64,000 nt of DNA from Pelomonas sp051857475 (GTDB taxonomy: Bacteria > Pseudomonadota > Gammaproteobacteria > Burkholderiales > Burkholderiaceae_C): positions 620,001 through 684,000 of the forward strand of contig NZ_JBPZGZ010000003.1 in assembly GCF_051857475.1 (NCBI RefSeq). The letters are read 5' to 3'. Positions within the stretch are counted from its first letter, which is position 1. Every line of letters begins with the position of its first letter. Positions 41,914 to 50,622 of this stretch are shown one piece after another. The notes under the pieces were generated by a model. That model worked only from the letters and a program-made list of their open reading frames with translations, was not told the origin of the DNA and did not search any database. The position numbers were made by a program, and so were the translations under genes.

Positions 41914-43257
41914 ATGAATCGCATGAACAGCCTCAGCGAGGACAGCGCGCTCACGTCGCGCCGCCAGGAGCGACGACTGCCGATGCGGCTGCTGATGCTG
42001 GCGCTGGCCACGGTCTCCATCCTGATGCTGGTGCTGGGGGGGCTGGTGGTGCTCGCGCTGATGCGCGTCTGGGGCGGCGAGGTCGGCCTCGTGCACGCCG
42101 CGCTGGTGCTGACGGCTTTCTTCACCGGAGTCATGGTGCTGGTTGCGGCGGCCCTGGGCTGGCATGCGGGCGTTCGCCTGACGCGCCAGCGCCTGTCCGA
42201 GCCGCTGCGCGAGGCGCGCCAGCAGATCCTGATGCAGGCCCAGTTGCAGCGCGACTGGCAATGGGCCACCGATGCCGAGCATCGCCTGGTGCGCTGGCAG
42301 GCCCCGCAGGGTGTGCCGTCGTCGAGCTGGGTGGCGGGCGGCGTTGGCACCCAGCTGTTGTGGGACCGTTTCGAGGATGCCGAGCCGGCCGCCCATTTGC
42401 GTGAGCGGCTCGCCGTCCACCAGCCCTTTGCCGACCTGAAGCTGGCGGCTGCCGATGGCGCCCTGCGCTGGCAGCTGCGCGGCCTGCCGTGCATCGATTC
42501 CCAGGGGCATTTCGCCGGTTATCTGGGCACGGCGCGTCTTGACGAGCCGGAGGCCACGCCGGCGCCGCAGCCGGCCCAGGCCGCCGACCTGACGGCCGAG
42601 CACGAGTCCTTCAGCTACACCGTCTCCCACGACCTGCGCGCGCCGCTGCGCGTCGTCGAAGGCTTTGCGCGCATCCTCAAGGAAGACTACGGCACCCGCC
42701 TGGATCGCGTCGGCAACGACCACCTCGATCGTGTCATGAGCGCCGCGGCGCGCATGAACAGCATGATCGACGCGCTGCTGTCGCTGAGCCAGCTGTCGAC
42801 GCGGCCACTGGCCTGTCAGCCGGTCAACCTGTCGCAGCAGGCCGGCTACGTGATGGAAGAGATCCGCCGCGGTGCGCCGCAGCGCGAGCTGGTGCTGGAC
42901 ATCGAGCCGGGCCTGACGGTGCAGGGCGACCCGACGCTGTTGCGCATGGTGCTGGAGAACCTGCTGGGCAATGCCTGGAAGTACAGCAGCAAGGTGCCGC
43001 AGACCGAGATCAGCTTCGGCAGCGTGCAGCAAGGGGGCCGTCGCGTGTTTGTCGTGTCGGACAACGGTGCCGGCTTCGACATGCGCTTTGCCGAACGCCT
43101 GTTCGGCGTCTTCCAGCGCCTGCACAGCGCCAGCGATTTCCAGGGCACGGGCGTGGGTCTGGCCCTGGTGCGGCGCATCGTCCGCCGCCATGGCGGGGAC
43201 ATCTGGGCGGAATCTGCGGTGGGAGAAGGCTCCCGCTTCTACTTCACGCTGGCTTAG
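41914..43257 (+). CDS. Membrane sensor histidine kinase
   Basis: The 447-residue product has two N-terminal membrane helices (about 26-50 and 59-86), a PAS-like region, a HisKA domain with His239 (SYTVSHDLRAPLR) and an ATPase domain (NAWKYSSK, GAGFDMRFAERLFGVFQRLH, GTGVGLALVRRIV). All catalytic motifs are present. The ATG at 41914 is chosen; ATG 41923 and an upstream in-frame codon at 41878 are alternatives. It is divergent from the Hpt-c-di-GMP operon, which may be its output. It ends 4 bases past the convergent ANTAR regulator stop. Confidence 0.9.
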   Translation: MNRMNSLSEDSALTSRRQERRLPMRLLMLALATVSILMLVLGGLVVLALMRVWGGEVGLVHAALVLTAFFTGVMVLVAAALGWHAGVRLTRQRLSEPLREARQQILMQAQLQRDWQWATDAEHRLVRWQAPQGVPSSSWVAGGVGTQLLWDRFEDAEPAAHLRERLAVHQPFADLKLAAADGALRWQLRGLPCIDSQGHFAGYLGTARLDEPEATPAPQPAQAADLTAEHESFSYTVSHDLRAPLRVVEGFARILKEDYGTRLDRVGNDHLDRVMSAAARMNSMIDALLSLSQLSTRPLACQPVNLSQQAGYVMEEIRRGAPQRELVLDIEPGLTVQGDPTLLRMVLENLLGNAWKYSSKVPQTEISFGSVQQGGRRVFVVSDNGAGFDMRFAERLFGVFQRLHSASDFQGTGVGLALVRRIVRRHGGDIWAESAVGEGSRFYFTLA

Positions 43258-43868
43258 CGAGCCCCGGGCCGAGCCAGCAGCTCCAGCGCATCGACGATCC
43301 GCCGTGCCTGCTCGGGCAGGCTGTGGCCGTCGGCCGAAGCCAGGCTCATCAGCCGCGCCAGCGCCTCGTCGCGGGGCAGCGAGTAGCGATGCATCAGCAC
43401 GCCAACGGCCACGGCCGTCATGTCCAGTTGCGGCAGCTCGGAAGGCGCTTCGAAGGCTTCGGCCATGGTGGCCGGAGCCGCAGGCGTGGCGGGAACAGGG
43501 GGCGTCGAGCGTGCGAAGGCGGCTTCGACGGCGGGCACGATCTGCGAGATGTCCAGCGGCTTGACGAGGTAGGCGACGGCGCCCAGCTCCTTGACCTTGG
43601 CCACCGTCGCCTCGTCGGCGAAGGCGGACAGGAACATGAAGGGCGTCTGCAGGTATTCACGCAGATAGGCGGCCACATCGAAGCCGGTCAGGCCTTCCAT
43701 GCGGATGTCCAGCAGGGCCAGCTCGGGCCGGTGTTCGCGGGCCAGCAGGATGGCGTCGTCGCCGTTGTCGGCGTCGATGACCTCGAAGCCGGCCTGCGTG
43801 AGCCCGTAGCTCAGCGTCGCCAATACCAGACGGTCGTCATCGACGACCAGGATCTTGCCCTTGCTCAC
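43254..43868 (-). CDS. Response regulator with ANTAR RNA-binding domain
   Basis: The 204-residue product has a receiver domain (acidic pair 10-12, phosphoacceptor Asp54 in LLDIRM, Lys103 in YLVKPL) and a C-terminal ANTAR-type three-helix region (about 147-200, AVGVLMHRYSLPRDEALARL), which binds nascent RNA to prevent termination. It follows the HisKA_2 kinase gene by 9 bases; that kinase should be its partner. The target transcript cannot be identified from this window. Confidence 0.9.
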   Translation of the reverse strand: MSKGKILVVDDDRLVLATLSYGLTQAGFEVIDADNGDDAILLAREHRPELALLDIRMEGLTGFDVAAYLREYLQTPFMFLSAFADEATVAKVKELGAVAYLVKPLDISQIVPAVEAAFARSTPPVPATPAAPATMAEAFEAPSELPQLDMTAVAVGVLMHRYSLPRDEALARLMSLASADGHSLPEQARRIVDALELLARPGAR

Positions 43869-43877
43869 CGTGCCCCT

Positions 43878-46325
43878 CTATCCAGAACTTGGTTTTGTGG
43901 CCGGATTGTGAACCACGCTGGGTGGAATCAGTTCCAGGCGGCAAACCACGTCCTCGCCCTGCTGCTCCAGGCTCAGGATGGCGCTGCGCCGCGGCAGCAG
44001 GGCCCGCACCAGGCCCAGGCCCGACACGCCGCTCTTGACGTTTTGCAGCGCAAAGCCTTCGGGCAGGCGGCCGGGGTTGGCGATCTCGACGGTGACGCCG
44101 GCCGTGTCGCAGATCAGCTGGCAGCGCACCTGGGCTTCGTTGCTGTGCTTCAGCGCGTTGCCCAGCAACTCGTTGAGGCTCAGTGCAATCGGGATGGCCT
44201 CGGCCTCCGGCAGGCACCAGTCGTTCAGCAACGCGCCACCCTCGGCCGTCGTGGTCAGGACGCGGCCCTGCATGCGCTGCACCGAGCCGACGATGGCGTC
44301 GAACACTCGCTTCAGCACCAGCGGCCCCGTCGCACCGACCTGCAGGCCGTAGACCTGGGCAATCGCCTGCACCTGGCCGACGGCTTCCTTCAGCACGCCG
44401 GCCACTTCGGGGCGGCGCACGGCGATCTGCTGCAGCAGGCCGGCGACGCCCTGGAGGTTGTTCTTGATGCGGTGGTGCACTTCGCGCACCAGCAGTTCGC
44501 GCTGCGAGATGGCGGCCTGCAGCCGCGCCTGCTCGGCGGCGCGCTGCTCGGTCACGTCACTGGCAACCAGCAGCAGCAGCTCGGGCGTGTCGTCGCCGCC
44601 GACGCCGGCGAGGTGCAGCAGGCGCGCGTCCCAGATGCGTGTGGCCCCCCCGGCCGGCACGCGGTATTCGCGCTGCACGACGGTCTGCGATTCCAGCGCC
44701 TCGCGCATGTCGGCCACCACCTGGGCGCCCTGTTCGTCGCCGAAGAGCTGGGCCGGCGTGCCGCCCAGCATGGCCGCCTCGGGCCGGCCGGCCAGCGTGG
44801 CCGCGGCGTGGTTGAGCTTGACGATGCGCAGGCTCTGCGCCTCGTGCAGGGTGATGGCCAGCGGCGCGCCTTCGATGATGCGGGCCAGCGAGGCCTGGGC
44901 CATGCGGCTCTGGGCTTCGGCCTGGCGGCGGCGGTCGATATCCAGCAGCGCATAGGTGGTCTGGGTGCCACCGTCCTCGCGCGGCGTCTGCACCGCGTTG
45001 CCGATGACCCAGAACTCTCGCCCGTCGCGGCCGCGCAGCCGGCACTCGAAGACATCGGTGCCCGGCTCGGCGTGGAAGGCGTGTTCGTCGTCCTCCGGCG
45101 CCAGCACGCCCATGGGCTGGCCCTGCACGTCTTCCAGCTCGCAGTCGAACATGCGCCGTGCCGAGCGGTTCATCCACTCGATGCCGTCGGGCCCGACGGT
45201 GACGATGCCCACCAGCACCGAATCCAGCACCGCACGCTCGCTTTCGGCGCGCAGCAGCAGGGCGTTCTCGGCCTGCGCCTGGGCGGTCACGTCCAGGGTG
45301 ACGACCGAAGTGCTGCGCCGCCCGCCGGCCAGCAGGCCCGGCGCGACGCGCGTCAGCAGCCAGCGCCGGCCCAGCTCGGGGTGGCGCACCGCATAGCGCA
45401 CCTCGACGGCATCGCCCTTCTTCAGCGCGCGCTGCAGGCGCTCGAATTCGGGCAATGATGCCGGCTCGACGATCTCGCGGTTGATGCCCTGCAGCGAGCC
45501 GACGGAGGGCTTGGCGCCGGGCTTGAAGGGCGACCCCTTGCGATGGGCCTTGAGCCAGCCTGCCTCGGGCTGGAAGGTGGCCAGGCCGACGGCGGCCGTG
45601 TCCATCAGGGCGTCGAGCTGCTGGTGGGCCAGGTCGCGCTCGTGCAGGGTGCTCTGGTCCTCGAGCTGGGCCAGCAGCAGGGCGCGGCCGTCGTGACGCC
45701 ACAGCCGCAGCCGGGCCTGCAGCCAGCGGTGGCGGCCCTGGGGGTCGATGAATTCCGCTTCGGTGAGCAGTGGCCCGTCCTGGGCGCGCTGGTCCGTCAG
45801 CGCCGGCAGCGGTGCGCCGCGCATCCAGCCCAGCAGGGCCTGCAGCAGGTCGGGCAGGTCGTTCAGATGGCGGGGTGGGGCGGCGCACAGGGCGTCGAAA
45901 GCCGCGTTGTGGCGCAGCAGCGCACCGCTGGCGGCGTCGGCGAGCATGGCGGGCTGCGGGGACAGCGCCAGCCACTCGGCCAGCGGCGGCTCGCCCGGGT
46001 CGGCGGCGCTGAGGCGGGCATGCAGCAGCCAGTTGGGCCGCTCACGCAGCAGGTGCAGGGTGGCGCGCTGGCCGTCGGCCAGCTTCAGGGGCGGAGCGGG
46101 CGGCGGCGCGCGGCCGGCGTCGATGGCATGGGTGGCCTCGCGCAGCCAGGTTTCCAGCCGCATGCCGGCCGCATGGCGCAGCAGCCGCCAGCCTTCGGCG
46201 GCGTCGCTGCCCAGCCATTCGCGCGCGGCCGGATTGGCACGCAGGGCCGACAGGTCGGCCCGCAGCGTCAGCACCGGGTCGCCGACGAGGTCCAGCAGGG
46301 CAGGGGAGGCGGGCGCGCCGAACAT
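43878..46325 (-). CDS. Multi-PAS histidine kinase of the HisKA_2/HWE type
   Basis: The 815-residue soluble protein has several PAS modules (for instance around 420-510 WMNRSARRMFDCELEDVQGQ and 520-610), then the HisKA_2 phosphoacceptor region (REVHHRIKNNLQGVAGLLQQ, His617/618) and an ATPase domain (LSLNELLGNALKHSNEAQVR, SGVSGLGLVRALL). There is no membrane segment, so it reads cytoplasmic signals. It starts 29 bases after the HDOD gene and is followed at 9 bases by the ANTAR regulator, a normal kinase-regulator pair. Confidence 0.9.
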   Translation of the reverse strand: MFGAPASPALLDLVGDPVLTLRADLSALRANPAAREWLGSDAAEGWRLLRHAAGMRLETWLREATHAIDAGRAPPPAPPLKLADGQRATLHLLRERPNWLLHARLSAADPGEPPLAEWLALSPQPAMLADAASGALLRHNAAFDALCAAPPRHLNDLPDLLQALLGWMRGAPLPALTDQRAQDGPLLTEAEFIDPQGRHRWLQARLRLWRHDGRALLLAQLEDQSTLHERDLAHQQLDALMDTAAVGLATFQPEAGWLKAHRKGSPFKPGAKPSVGSLQGINREIVEPASLPEFERLQRALKKGDAVEVRYAVRHPELGRRWLLTRVAPGLLAGGRRSTSVVTLDVTAQAQAENALLLRAESERAVLDSVLVGIVTVGPDGIEWMNRSARRMFDCELEDVQGQPMGVLAPEDDEHAFHAEPGTDVFECRLRGRDGREFWVIGNAVQTPREDGGTQTTYALLDIDRRRQAEAQSRMAQASLARIIEGAPLAITLHEAQSLRIVKLNHAAATLAGRPEAAMLGGTPAQLFGDEQGAQVVADMREALESQTVVQREYRVPAGGATRIWDARLLHLAGVGGDDTPELLLLVASDVTEQRAAEQARLQAAISQRELLVREVHHRIKNNLQGVAGLLQQIAVRRPEVAGVLKEAVGQVQAIAQVYGLQVGATGPLVLKRVFDAIVGSVQRMQGRVLTTTAEGGALLNDWCLPEAEAIPIALSLNELLGNALKHSNEAQVRCQLICDTAGVTVEIANPGRLPEGFALQNVKSGVSGLGLVRALLPRRSAILSLEQQGEDVVCRLELIPPSVVHNPATKPSSG

Positions 46326-46354
46326 GGCGGGTCAGCCGTCCGATGTCGGCCGCA

Positions 46355-47539
46355 TCATTCCAGTTGGGCTGCCTTGTGCAGGGCCCGCAGCACGCAGGCA
46401 TTGACCTCGCCGGCGCCGATCATCAGCGCATCGGCGCGCTCGCGGTAGTCGAACACGCTCTCGGACTCGATGGCCTGCACCAGCTGCAGATAGGGCAGGA
46501 AGGGGCCGCTCTCGTCTACCAGGGCCTGGCGTACGCGCTCGGGCACGGGGATGGACTGCAGCAGCTTCTCGAAGGGCTGCTTGAGCATGTGGTCCAGCAG
46601 CGAGAACAGGCCGCAGATGAACATCTCGTCGCGCTGCTCGCGGTCTTCGATGCCGGCGGCCAGCTCTTCCATCAGCAGGCCGCGGCGCACGGCGCCGAAC
46701 ATGATGGGGCGCATGCTGTGGTCCTTGCTGGCCGTCGTCAGCAGCAGGGCCAGCCAGCGCTTCAGGCGGGCATAGCCCAGCAGCATGATGGCGTGGCGGA
46801 AGCTGGACACCTCGACCGGCAGGCCGAAGGCGGCCGAGTTCATGTAGCGCAGCAGCTTGAAGGCCAGGCTGGGGTCGCGCTTCAGCGTCTGCTCCAGGCG
46901 CTCGACGTCCTCACCCTCGTCGACGCGTGAAATGAGCTCCATGATGACCTGCAGGTCGGCAGCGATCTCGGTCTTGGGGGCGCCGGCAGCGGCTTCGAAG
47001 GCGCCGTCCATGGGCCAGCCGATGACGGTTGCCGCGCCGGCCTTGAAGCTGGCGTCGATGGCGTCGGCACCACGCACGCCGGCGTGCACCACCGCGACGC
47101 CGGCCGGGGCGGCCTGGCCGGGCTCCAGCACCACCTGCTTGAAGAGGGCGGCGACGTTTGCCGGCAGCGGTGCGTTGGGCAGGCCCTTGAGCAGGCCGGT
47201 ATGACCCGCCGCCTTCAGCGCGGCAATGGCGTCGGCATGGGCGGGGTCGGCGGCGATGAAGGCCGGCACCTCGATCTGGGTCGGCTCGGCGGGCGGCTGG
47301 GCCAGCAGGGCGGCCAGCAGGGCCTCACCCTGGGCGCTGATGACCTCACCGCCTTTGGGCCAGGTGGCGGACAGCGCGGCCAGCAGCTCGGCATGGTCGG
47401 GTTTGGCGTCGGCGCGCAGCGGCACCAGCGTCAGCCGGGTGCCGGCAATGTTGCGCTGGCGGTCGATGACCGGTGCGTAGCCCAGGGCGACACCGGGCAG
47501 GATGGCGTGGTCGAGGGCGTCGGGTGTGTTGTCTGACAT
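46355..47539 (-). CDS. HDOD-domain signalling protein with degenerate EAL-like N-terminus
   Basis: The 394-residue product has an N-terminal region like a degraded EAL fold (about 20-190, no catalytic EAL motif) and an HDOD domain at about 195-330 (VIMELISRVDEGEDVERLEQ, LAFKLLRYMNSAAFGLPVEV). This YuxH-like arrangement is common among c-di-GMP-related signalling proteins. The ATG at 47539 (MSDNTPDALDHAIL) is chosen; the open frame upstream overlaps the divergent AraC gene. It heads the kinase-ANTAR operon. Confidence 0.82.
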   Translation of the reverse strand: MSDNTPDALDHAILPGVALGYAPVIDRQRNIAGTRLTLVPLRADAKPDHAELLAALSATWPKGGEVISAQGEALLAALLAQPPAEPTQIEVPAFIAADPAHADAIAALKAAGHTGLLKGLPNAPLPANVAALFKQVVLEPGQAAPAGVAVVHAGVRGADAIDASFKAGAATVIGWPMDGAFEAAAGAPKTEIAADLQVIMELISRVDEGEDVERLEQTLKRDPSLAFKLLRYMNSAAFGLPVEVSSFRHAIMLLGYARLKRWLALLLTTASKDHSMRPIMFGAVRRGLLMEELAAGIEDREQRDEMFICGLFSLLDHMLKQPFEKLLQSIPVPERVRQALVDESGPFLPYLQLVQAIESESVFDYRERADALMIGAGEVNACVLRALHKAAQLE

Positions 47540-47644
47540 GGCGCGGCACGTGGCTGGCGGTGAATGCGGCAGTCTGCCATGAGCGCCGCCAGCCCATGCG
47601 GACGAATCGTGACCGAATTCATTCGCCGGGATGACACTCCTGCC

Positions 47645-48436
47645 ATGGCCGATCAATCCGTCAGCATCCGCCCACAGGGCTCGGCGCCCGGCGTGGCGCG
47701 TTTTGACGCGGCGATTGCCGGCCGCGGTTTCGCACTGCACCGGCACGACTGCTATGCCTTGGGACTGACGCTGCGGGGCGTGCAGCGCTTCCGCTACCGG
47801 GGCGCAAGCTGGAATGGCATGCCGGGCCAGGTGCACGTGCTGCATCCGGACGAACTGCATGACGGCGTGCCGGGCACGGCGGCCGGCTTTGCCTATCGCA
47901 TGGTCTATCTGGACCCGGCCCGGGTCGGCGAGGCCCTGGGCGGCGGCGCCTTGCCTTTCGTGGCGGCGCCGCTGCTGGATGGGGCCGACCTGTCACCCTG
48001 GCAATTCGAAGGCCCTTTGGACGCGTTGGCGAGCCATGACCTGGTGCAGGGCCTGGCCGATCTGCTGGCCAGGGCCGCGGGGCGCAGGCCGGCGCCCATC
48101 GCCCTGGACCGCCCCGCGCTGGCCCGGGTGCGCGAGTGCCTCGCGGCCGCGCCCGAGCGGCAGCCGGCCATGGCCGGTTTGGAGGCGTTGTCCGGCCTGG
48201 ACCGCTGGACGTTGGCACGCCAGTTCCGCCTGGCCTATGGCGTCAGCCCCAGTGGCTATCGCGTGCAGCGCCAGGTCGCCCGAGCCCAGGCGCTGATGCG
48301 CGCCGGCCTGGCGCTGGCGGCGGCGGCAGCTGAAGCCGGGTTTGCCGACCAGAGCCACCTCACCCGGCAGTTCCGCCGTACGGTGGGCCTCACGCCGGCC
48401 CGGTGGCGGGCGGCGCTGCTTCGAACGCCTGGATGA
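47645..48436 (+). CDS. AraC-family transcriptional regulator 2
   Basis: The 263-residue product has a cupin-type N-terminal domain (RGFALHRHDCYALGLTLRGV, VLHPDELHDGVPG) and a C-terminal AraC DNA-binding domain (LARQFRLAYGVSPSGYRVQR, AAEAGFADQSHLTRQFRRTV). The ATG at 47645 is used; an open frame 27 codons upstream has no better start. Its 3' end overlaps the convergent dehydrogenase gene by 47 bases. Confidence 0.87.
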   Translation: MADQSVSIRPQGSAPGVARFDAAIAGRGFALHRHDCYALGLTLRGVQRFRYRGASWNGMPGQVHVLHPDELHDGVPGTAAGFAYRMVYLDPARVGEALGGGALPFVAAPLLDGADLSPWQFEGPLDALASHDLVQGLADLLARAAGRRPAPIALDRPALARVRECLAAAPERQPAMAGLEALSGLDRWTLARQFRLAYGVSPSGYRVQRQVARAQALMRAGLALAAAAAEAGFADQSHLTRQFRRTVGLTPARWRAALLRTPG

Positions 48437-49271
48437 CGGCGGCCATGTCCTCGCGGCCCAGGCCCAGGGCCTCGGTGGCGGCGAAGAGCTGCAGGCTGTC
48501 GTCCAGCAGCGGCGTCGTGGCGCCGGCCTGGCGCGCGGCGGCGGCGACGAGGCGGGCATTCATCAGCACGTCGCTGATGGCGGCCTGGACGCTGAAGTCC
48601 TGCCTGACGAGCTTGTCCATCTTGATGCGCGAGACGGCGCTGGCCATGGGCCCGGCGTCCAGCACGGCGCGCAGCAGCTCCGGGTCCACGCCCTGGCGCC
48701 GGGCGAAGTGCACCGCCTCGGCCAGGCCCGCCACGAGGGTGATGAGGAAAAGGTTGACCGACAGCTTCATGCGCAGGGCAGCGGGCGGGGCGCCGCAGGC
48801 GAAGCAGTCCTTGTAGAGCGGCGCCAGCAACTCCCGCACGCGGGCCACGTCGTCGGGTTCACCCGCCAGCATGCAGACGAGCTGGCCGTTCTCCGCCGGC
48901 ACGCGGGAGCCTGAGACCGGCGCCTCGACATAGCGGCCGCCCGCGGCGCGCACGTCGGCGGCCAGGCTGGCGGAGTATTCGGGGGCCGTCGTGCCCATCT
49001 GCACCACGGTGCGGGCCTGGACGAGGCTTGCGAACTCCGGCGTGCCGCGGGTCAGCACGGCGTCGCTGGCGGCGGCATTGGCCAGCATCAGCAGCACGGT
49101 GTCGGCCTGGGCAAACACCTCGGCAGCGCTCGCTGCATGGCGCACACCCGGCGTTTCGGTCAAGGCTGAGGTGCCACTGCGGCTCCAGACGAGCAGCGAC
49201 CGCCCCGCAGCAGCGAGCCGGCGCGCCATGGGCAGGCCCATGACGCCGAGTCCGATGAATCCGATTTCCAT
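48390..49271 (-). CDS. NAD(P)-dependent beta-hydroxyacid dehydrogenase family protein
   Basis: The 293-residue product has the Rossmann start GFIGLGVMGLPMARRL and a second domain with the catalytic Lys169 and Asn173 (ALRMKLSVNLFLI). EAPVSGSRVPAENGQL is typical of the 3-hydroxyisobutyrate/6-phosphogluconate dehydrogenase superfamily. The substrate is unknown. The ATG at 49271 follows AAGGAG by 6 bases and is preferred to the ATG two codons upstream. It lies just outside the flgL end and looks unrelated to flagella. Confidence 0.87.
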   Translation of the reverse strand: MEIGFIGLGVMGLPMARRLAAAGRSLLVWSRSGTSALTETPGVRHAASAAEVFAQADTVLLMLANAAASDAVLTRGTPEFASLVQARTVVQMGTTAPEYSASLAADVRAAGGRYVEAPVSGSRVPAENGQLVCMLAGEPDDVARVRELLAPLYKDCFACGAPPAALRMKLSVNLFLITLVAGLAEAVHFARRQGVDPELLRAVLDAGPMASAVSRIKMDKLVRQDFSVQAAISDVLMNARLVAAAARQAGATTPLLDDSLQLFAATEALGLGREDMAAVIQAFEAAPPATGPA

Positions 49272-49290
49272 GAGCATCTCCTTGTGCAGG

Positions 49291-49321
49291 AGACGCTAGC
49301 GCTGCCGTCCCAGCGGCGTCT
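49291..49321 (-). terminator. Possible terminator after flgL
   Basis: AGACG/CGTCT outer arms and an inner CGCTG/CAGCG stem form a nested hairpin 13 bases after the flgL stop. No T-run follows, so the evidence is moderate. Confidence 0.4.
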
Positions 49322-49333
49322 AGAAGCTTTGTG

Positions 49334-50620
49334 TCAGCCGCCCTGCAGGTACTGGAACAGCGACATGCGCTGCACCGTCGCGTAGGTCTGCAAGGCGGTC
49401 TGGTAGCCGGTCTGCTGGTTCTGGAACTCGGAGATGCCCTGGACCATGTCCAGATCCTCCGCGGCGCTTTTCTCTTCCGCGCTGTATTGCTTCAGCGCGG
49501 CCAGGCGGCTTTCGGTGCCGTCGAGGTTGTTCAGCCGCTCGCCGACCTGGCTGCGGATGCTCTGCATATTGCCCATCACGGCGTCGATGTCGCGGATGCT
49601 GGCGGTGTTGGCCTGGGTGACCTGGGTCGGCGTGCGGTTGGTGGTGTTGAGGTCGGCGATGGCCTTGTCGATGACGTCGAAGACCTTGAGGCTGTTCTTG
49701 GAGCCGGCAATGGCGAAGGCGTCGCCGTCCACCGGCGCGCCGGAGATGGTGACGGCCATGCCGTCGCCAGTGATGGCCTGGCCGGGCTTGAAGGCGCCGC
49801 TGGAGACGACGCTGCCGAGGTCGGTGTCGGTCAGGGTGTAGGTCTGGCTGGGCGTGGTGCCGGCGATGTCGATGCGGTAGTTGTGGCCGGTCAGCAGCTT
49901 GGGGTCGGTGGTGCGACCGCTGTCGATCCAGCCCGAGGCGACCTGGCCGGAGATGCCGTTGACCAGCGGGCCGCCGGTGGCGGGGTCGATCAACTGCACG
50001 ACCGGCTTGCCGGTGCTGGGGTCGGTGGTCAGGATGCGCGGCGCGGTCTCGAAGCTGCCGTTGCCGCTGGAGGCTTCCTCCCAGGAGGAGCGGCCGTCGA
50101 TGGTGAGCTGGAAATTGTCGAGGTTGCCGGTCTGGATGCTGCCCGGCACGCCGATGTAGGCGACGCCGCCGGCCTGGTCCAGGAAGGGCGGGGTGGAGGC
50201 GCCCTGGCCCGAGAAGATGTAGCCGCCGGAGCCGTCGGGCCGGTTGGCGATGGCCAGCAGCTGGTCGCGGATGCCCTTGAGCTTGGTCGCCAGGCCGGCG
50301 CGTTCGGAGTCGGAATAGCTGGCGTTGCCGGCCGAGACCATGGTCTCGCGGGCCTGCTGCAGCAGCTCGTTGGCGTCGCCCAGGGCCGATTCGCCCAGGG
50401 TCATGCTGTTGCGGCTGGCTTCCAGCGCGCGCTGGTTGGCCTCGACGCGGCCGATGGAGGCGAGGGCACGTTCGGCGCGCGCGGCGCCGGTCGGGTCGTC
50501 GCTGGCCAGGGCGATGCGCTTGCCGGACGTCAGCTGCTCCTGCTGGTTCTGCAGCGTGGTCTGGCGACGCTGCAGATTGGCGATGGAGTTGTCGAAGAGG
50601 TTGGCCGTCGAAAGTCTCAT
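49334..50620 (-). CDS. flgL: Flagellar hook-filament junction protein FlgL (HAP3)
   Basis: FlgL is the second junction protein between hook and filament. The 428-residue product has the flagellin-like N-terminus (RLSTANLFDNSIANLQRRQT, LTSGKRIALASDDPTGAARA) and the C-terminal helix (SEFQNQQTGYQTALQTYATV). It is 2 bases after flgK and ends the flgI-J-K-L run. Confidence 0.96.
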   Translation of the reverse strand: MRLSTANLFDNSIANLQRRQTTLQNQQEQLTSGKRIALASDDPTGAARAERALASIGRVEANQRALEASRNSMTLGESALGDANELLQQARETMVSAGNASYSDSERAGLATKLKGIRDQLLAIANRPDGSGGYIFSGQGASTPPFLDQAGGVAYIGVPGSIQTGNLDNFQLTIDGRSSWEEASSGNGSFETAPRILTTDPSTGKPVVQLIDPATGGPLVNGISGQVASGWIDSGRTTDPKLLTGHNYRIDIAGTTPSQTYTLTDTDLGSVVSSGAFKPGQAITGDGMAVTISGAPVDGDAFAIAGSKNSLKVFDVIDKAIADLNTTNRTPTQVTQANTASIRDIDAVMGNMQSIRSQVGERLNNLDGTESRLAALKQYSAEEKSAAEDLDMVQGISEFQNQQTGYQTALQTYATVQRMSLFQYLQGG

Positions 50621-50622
50621 GA

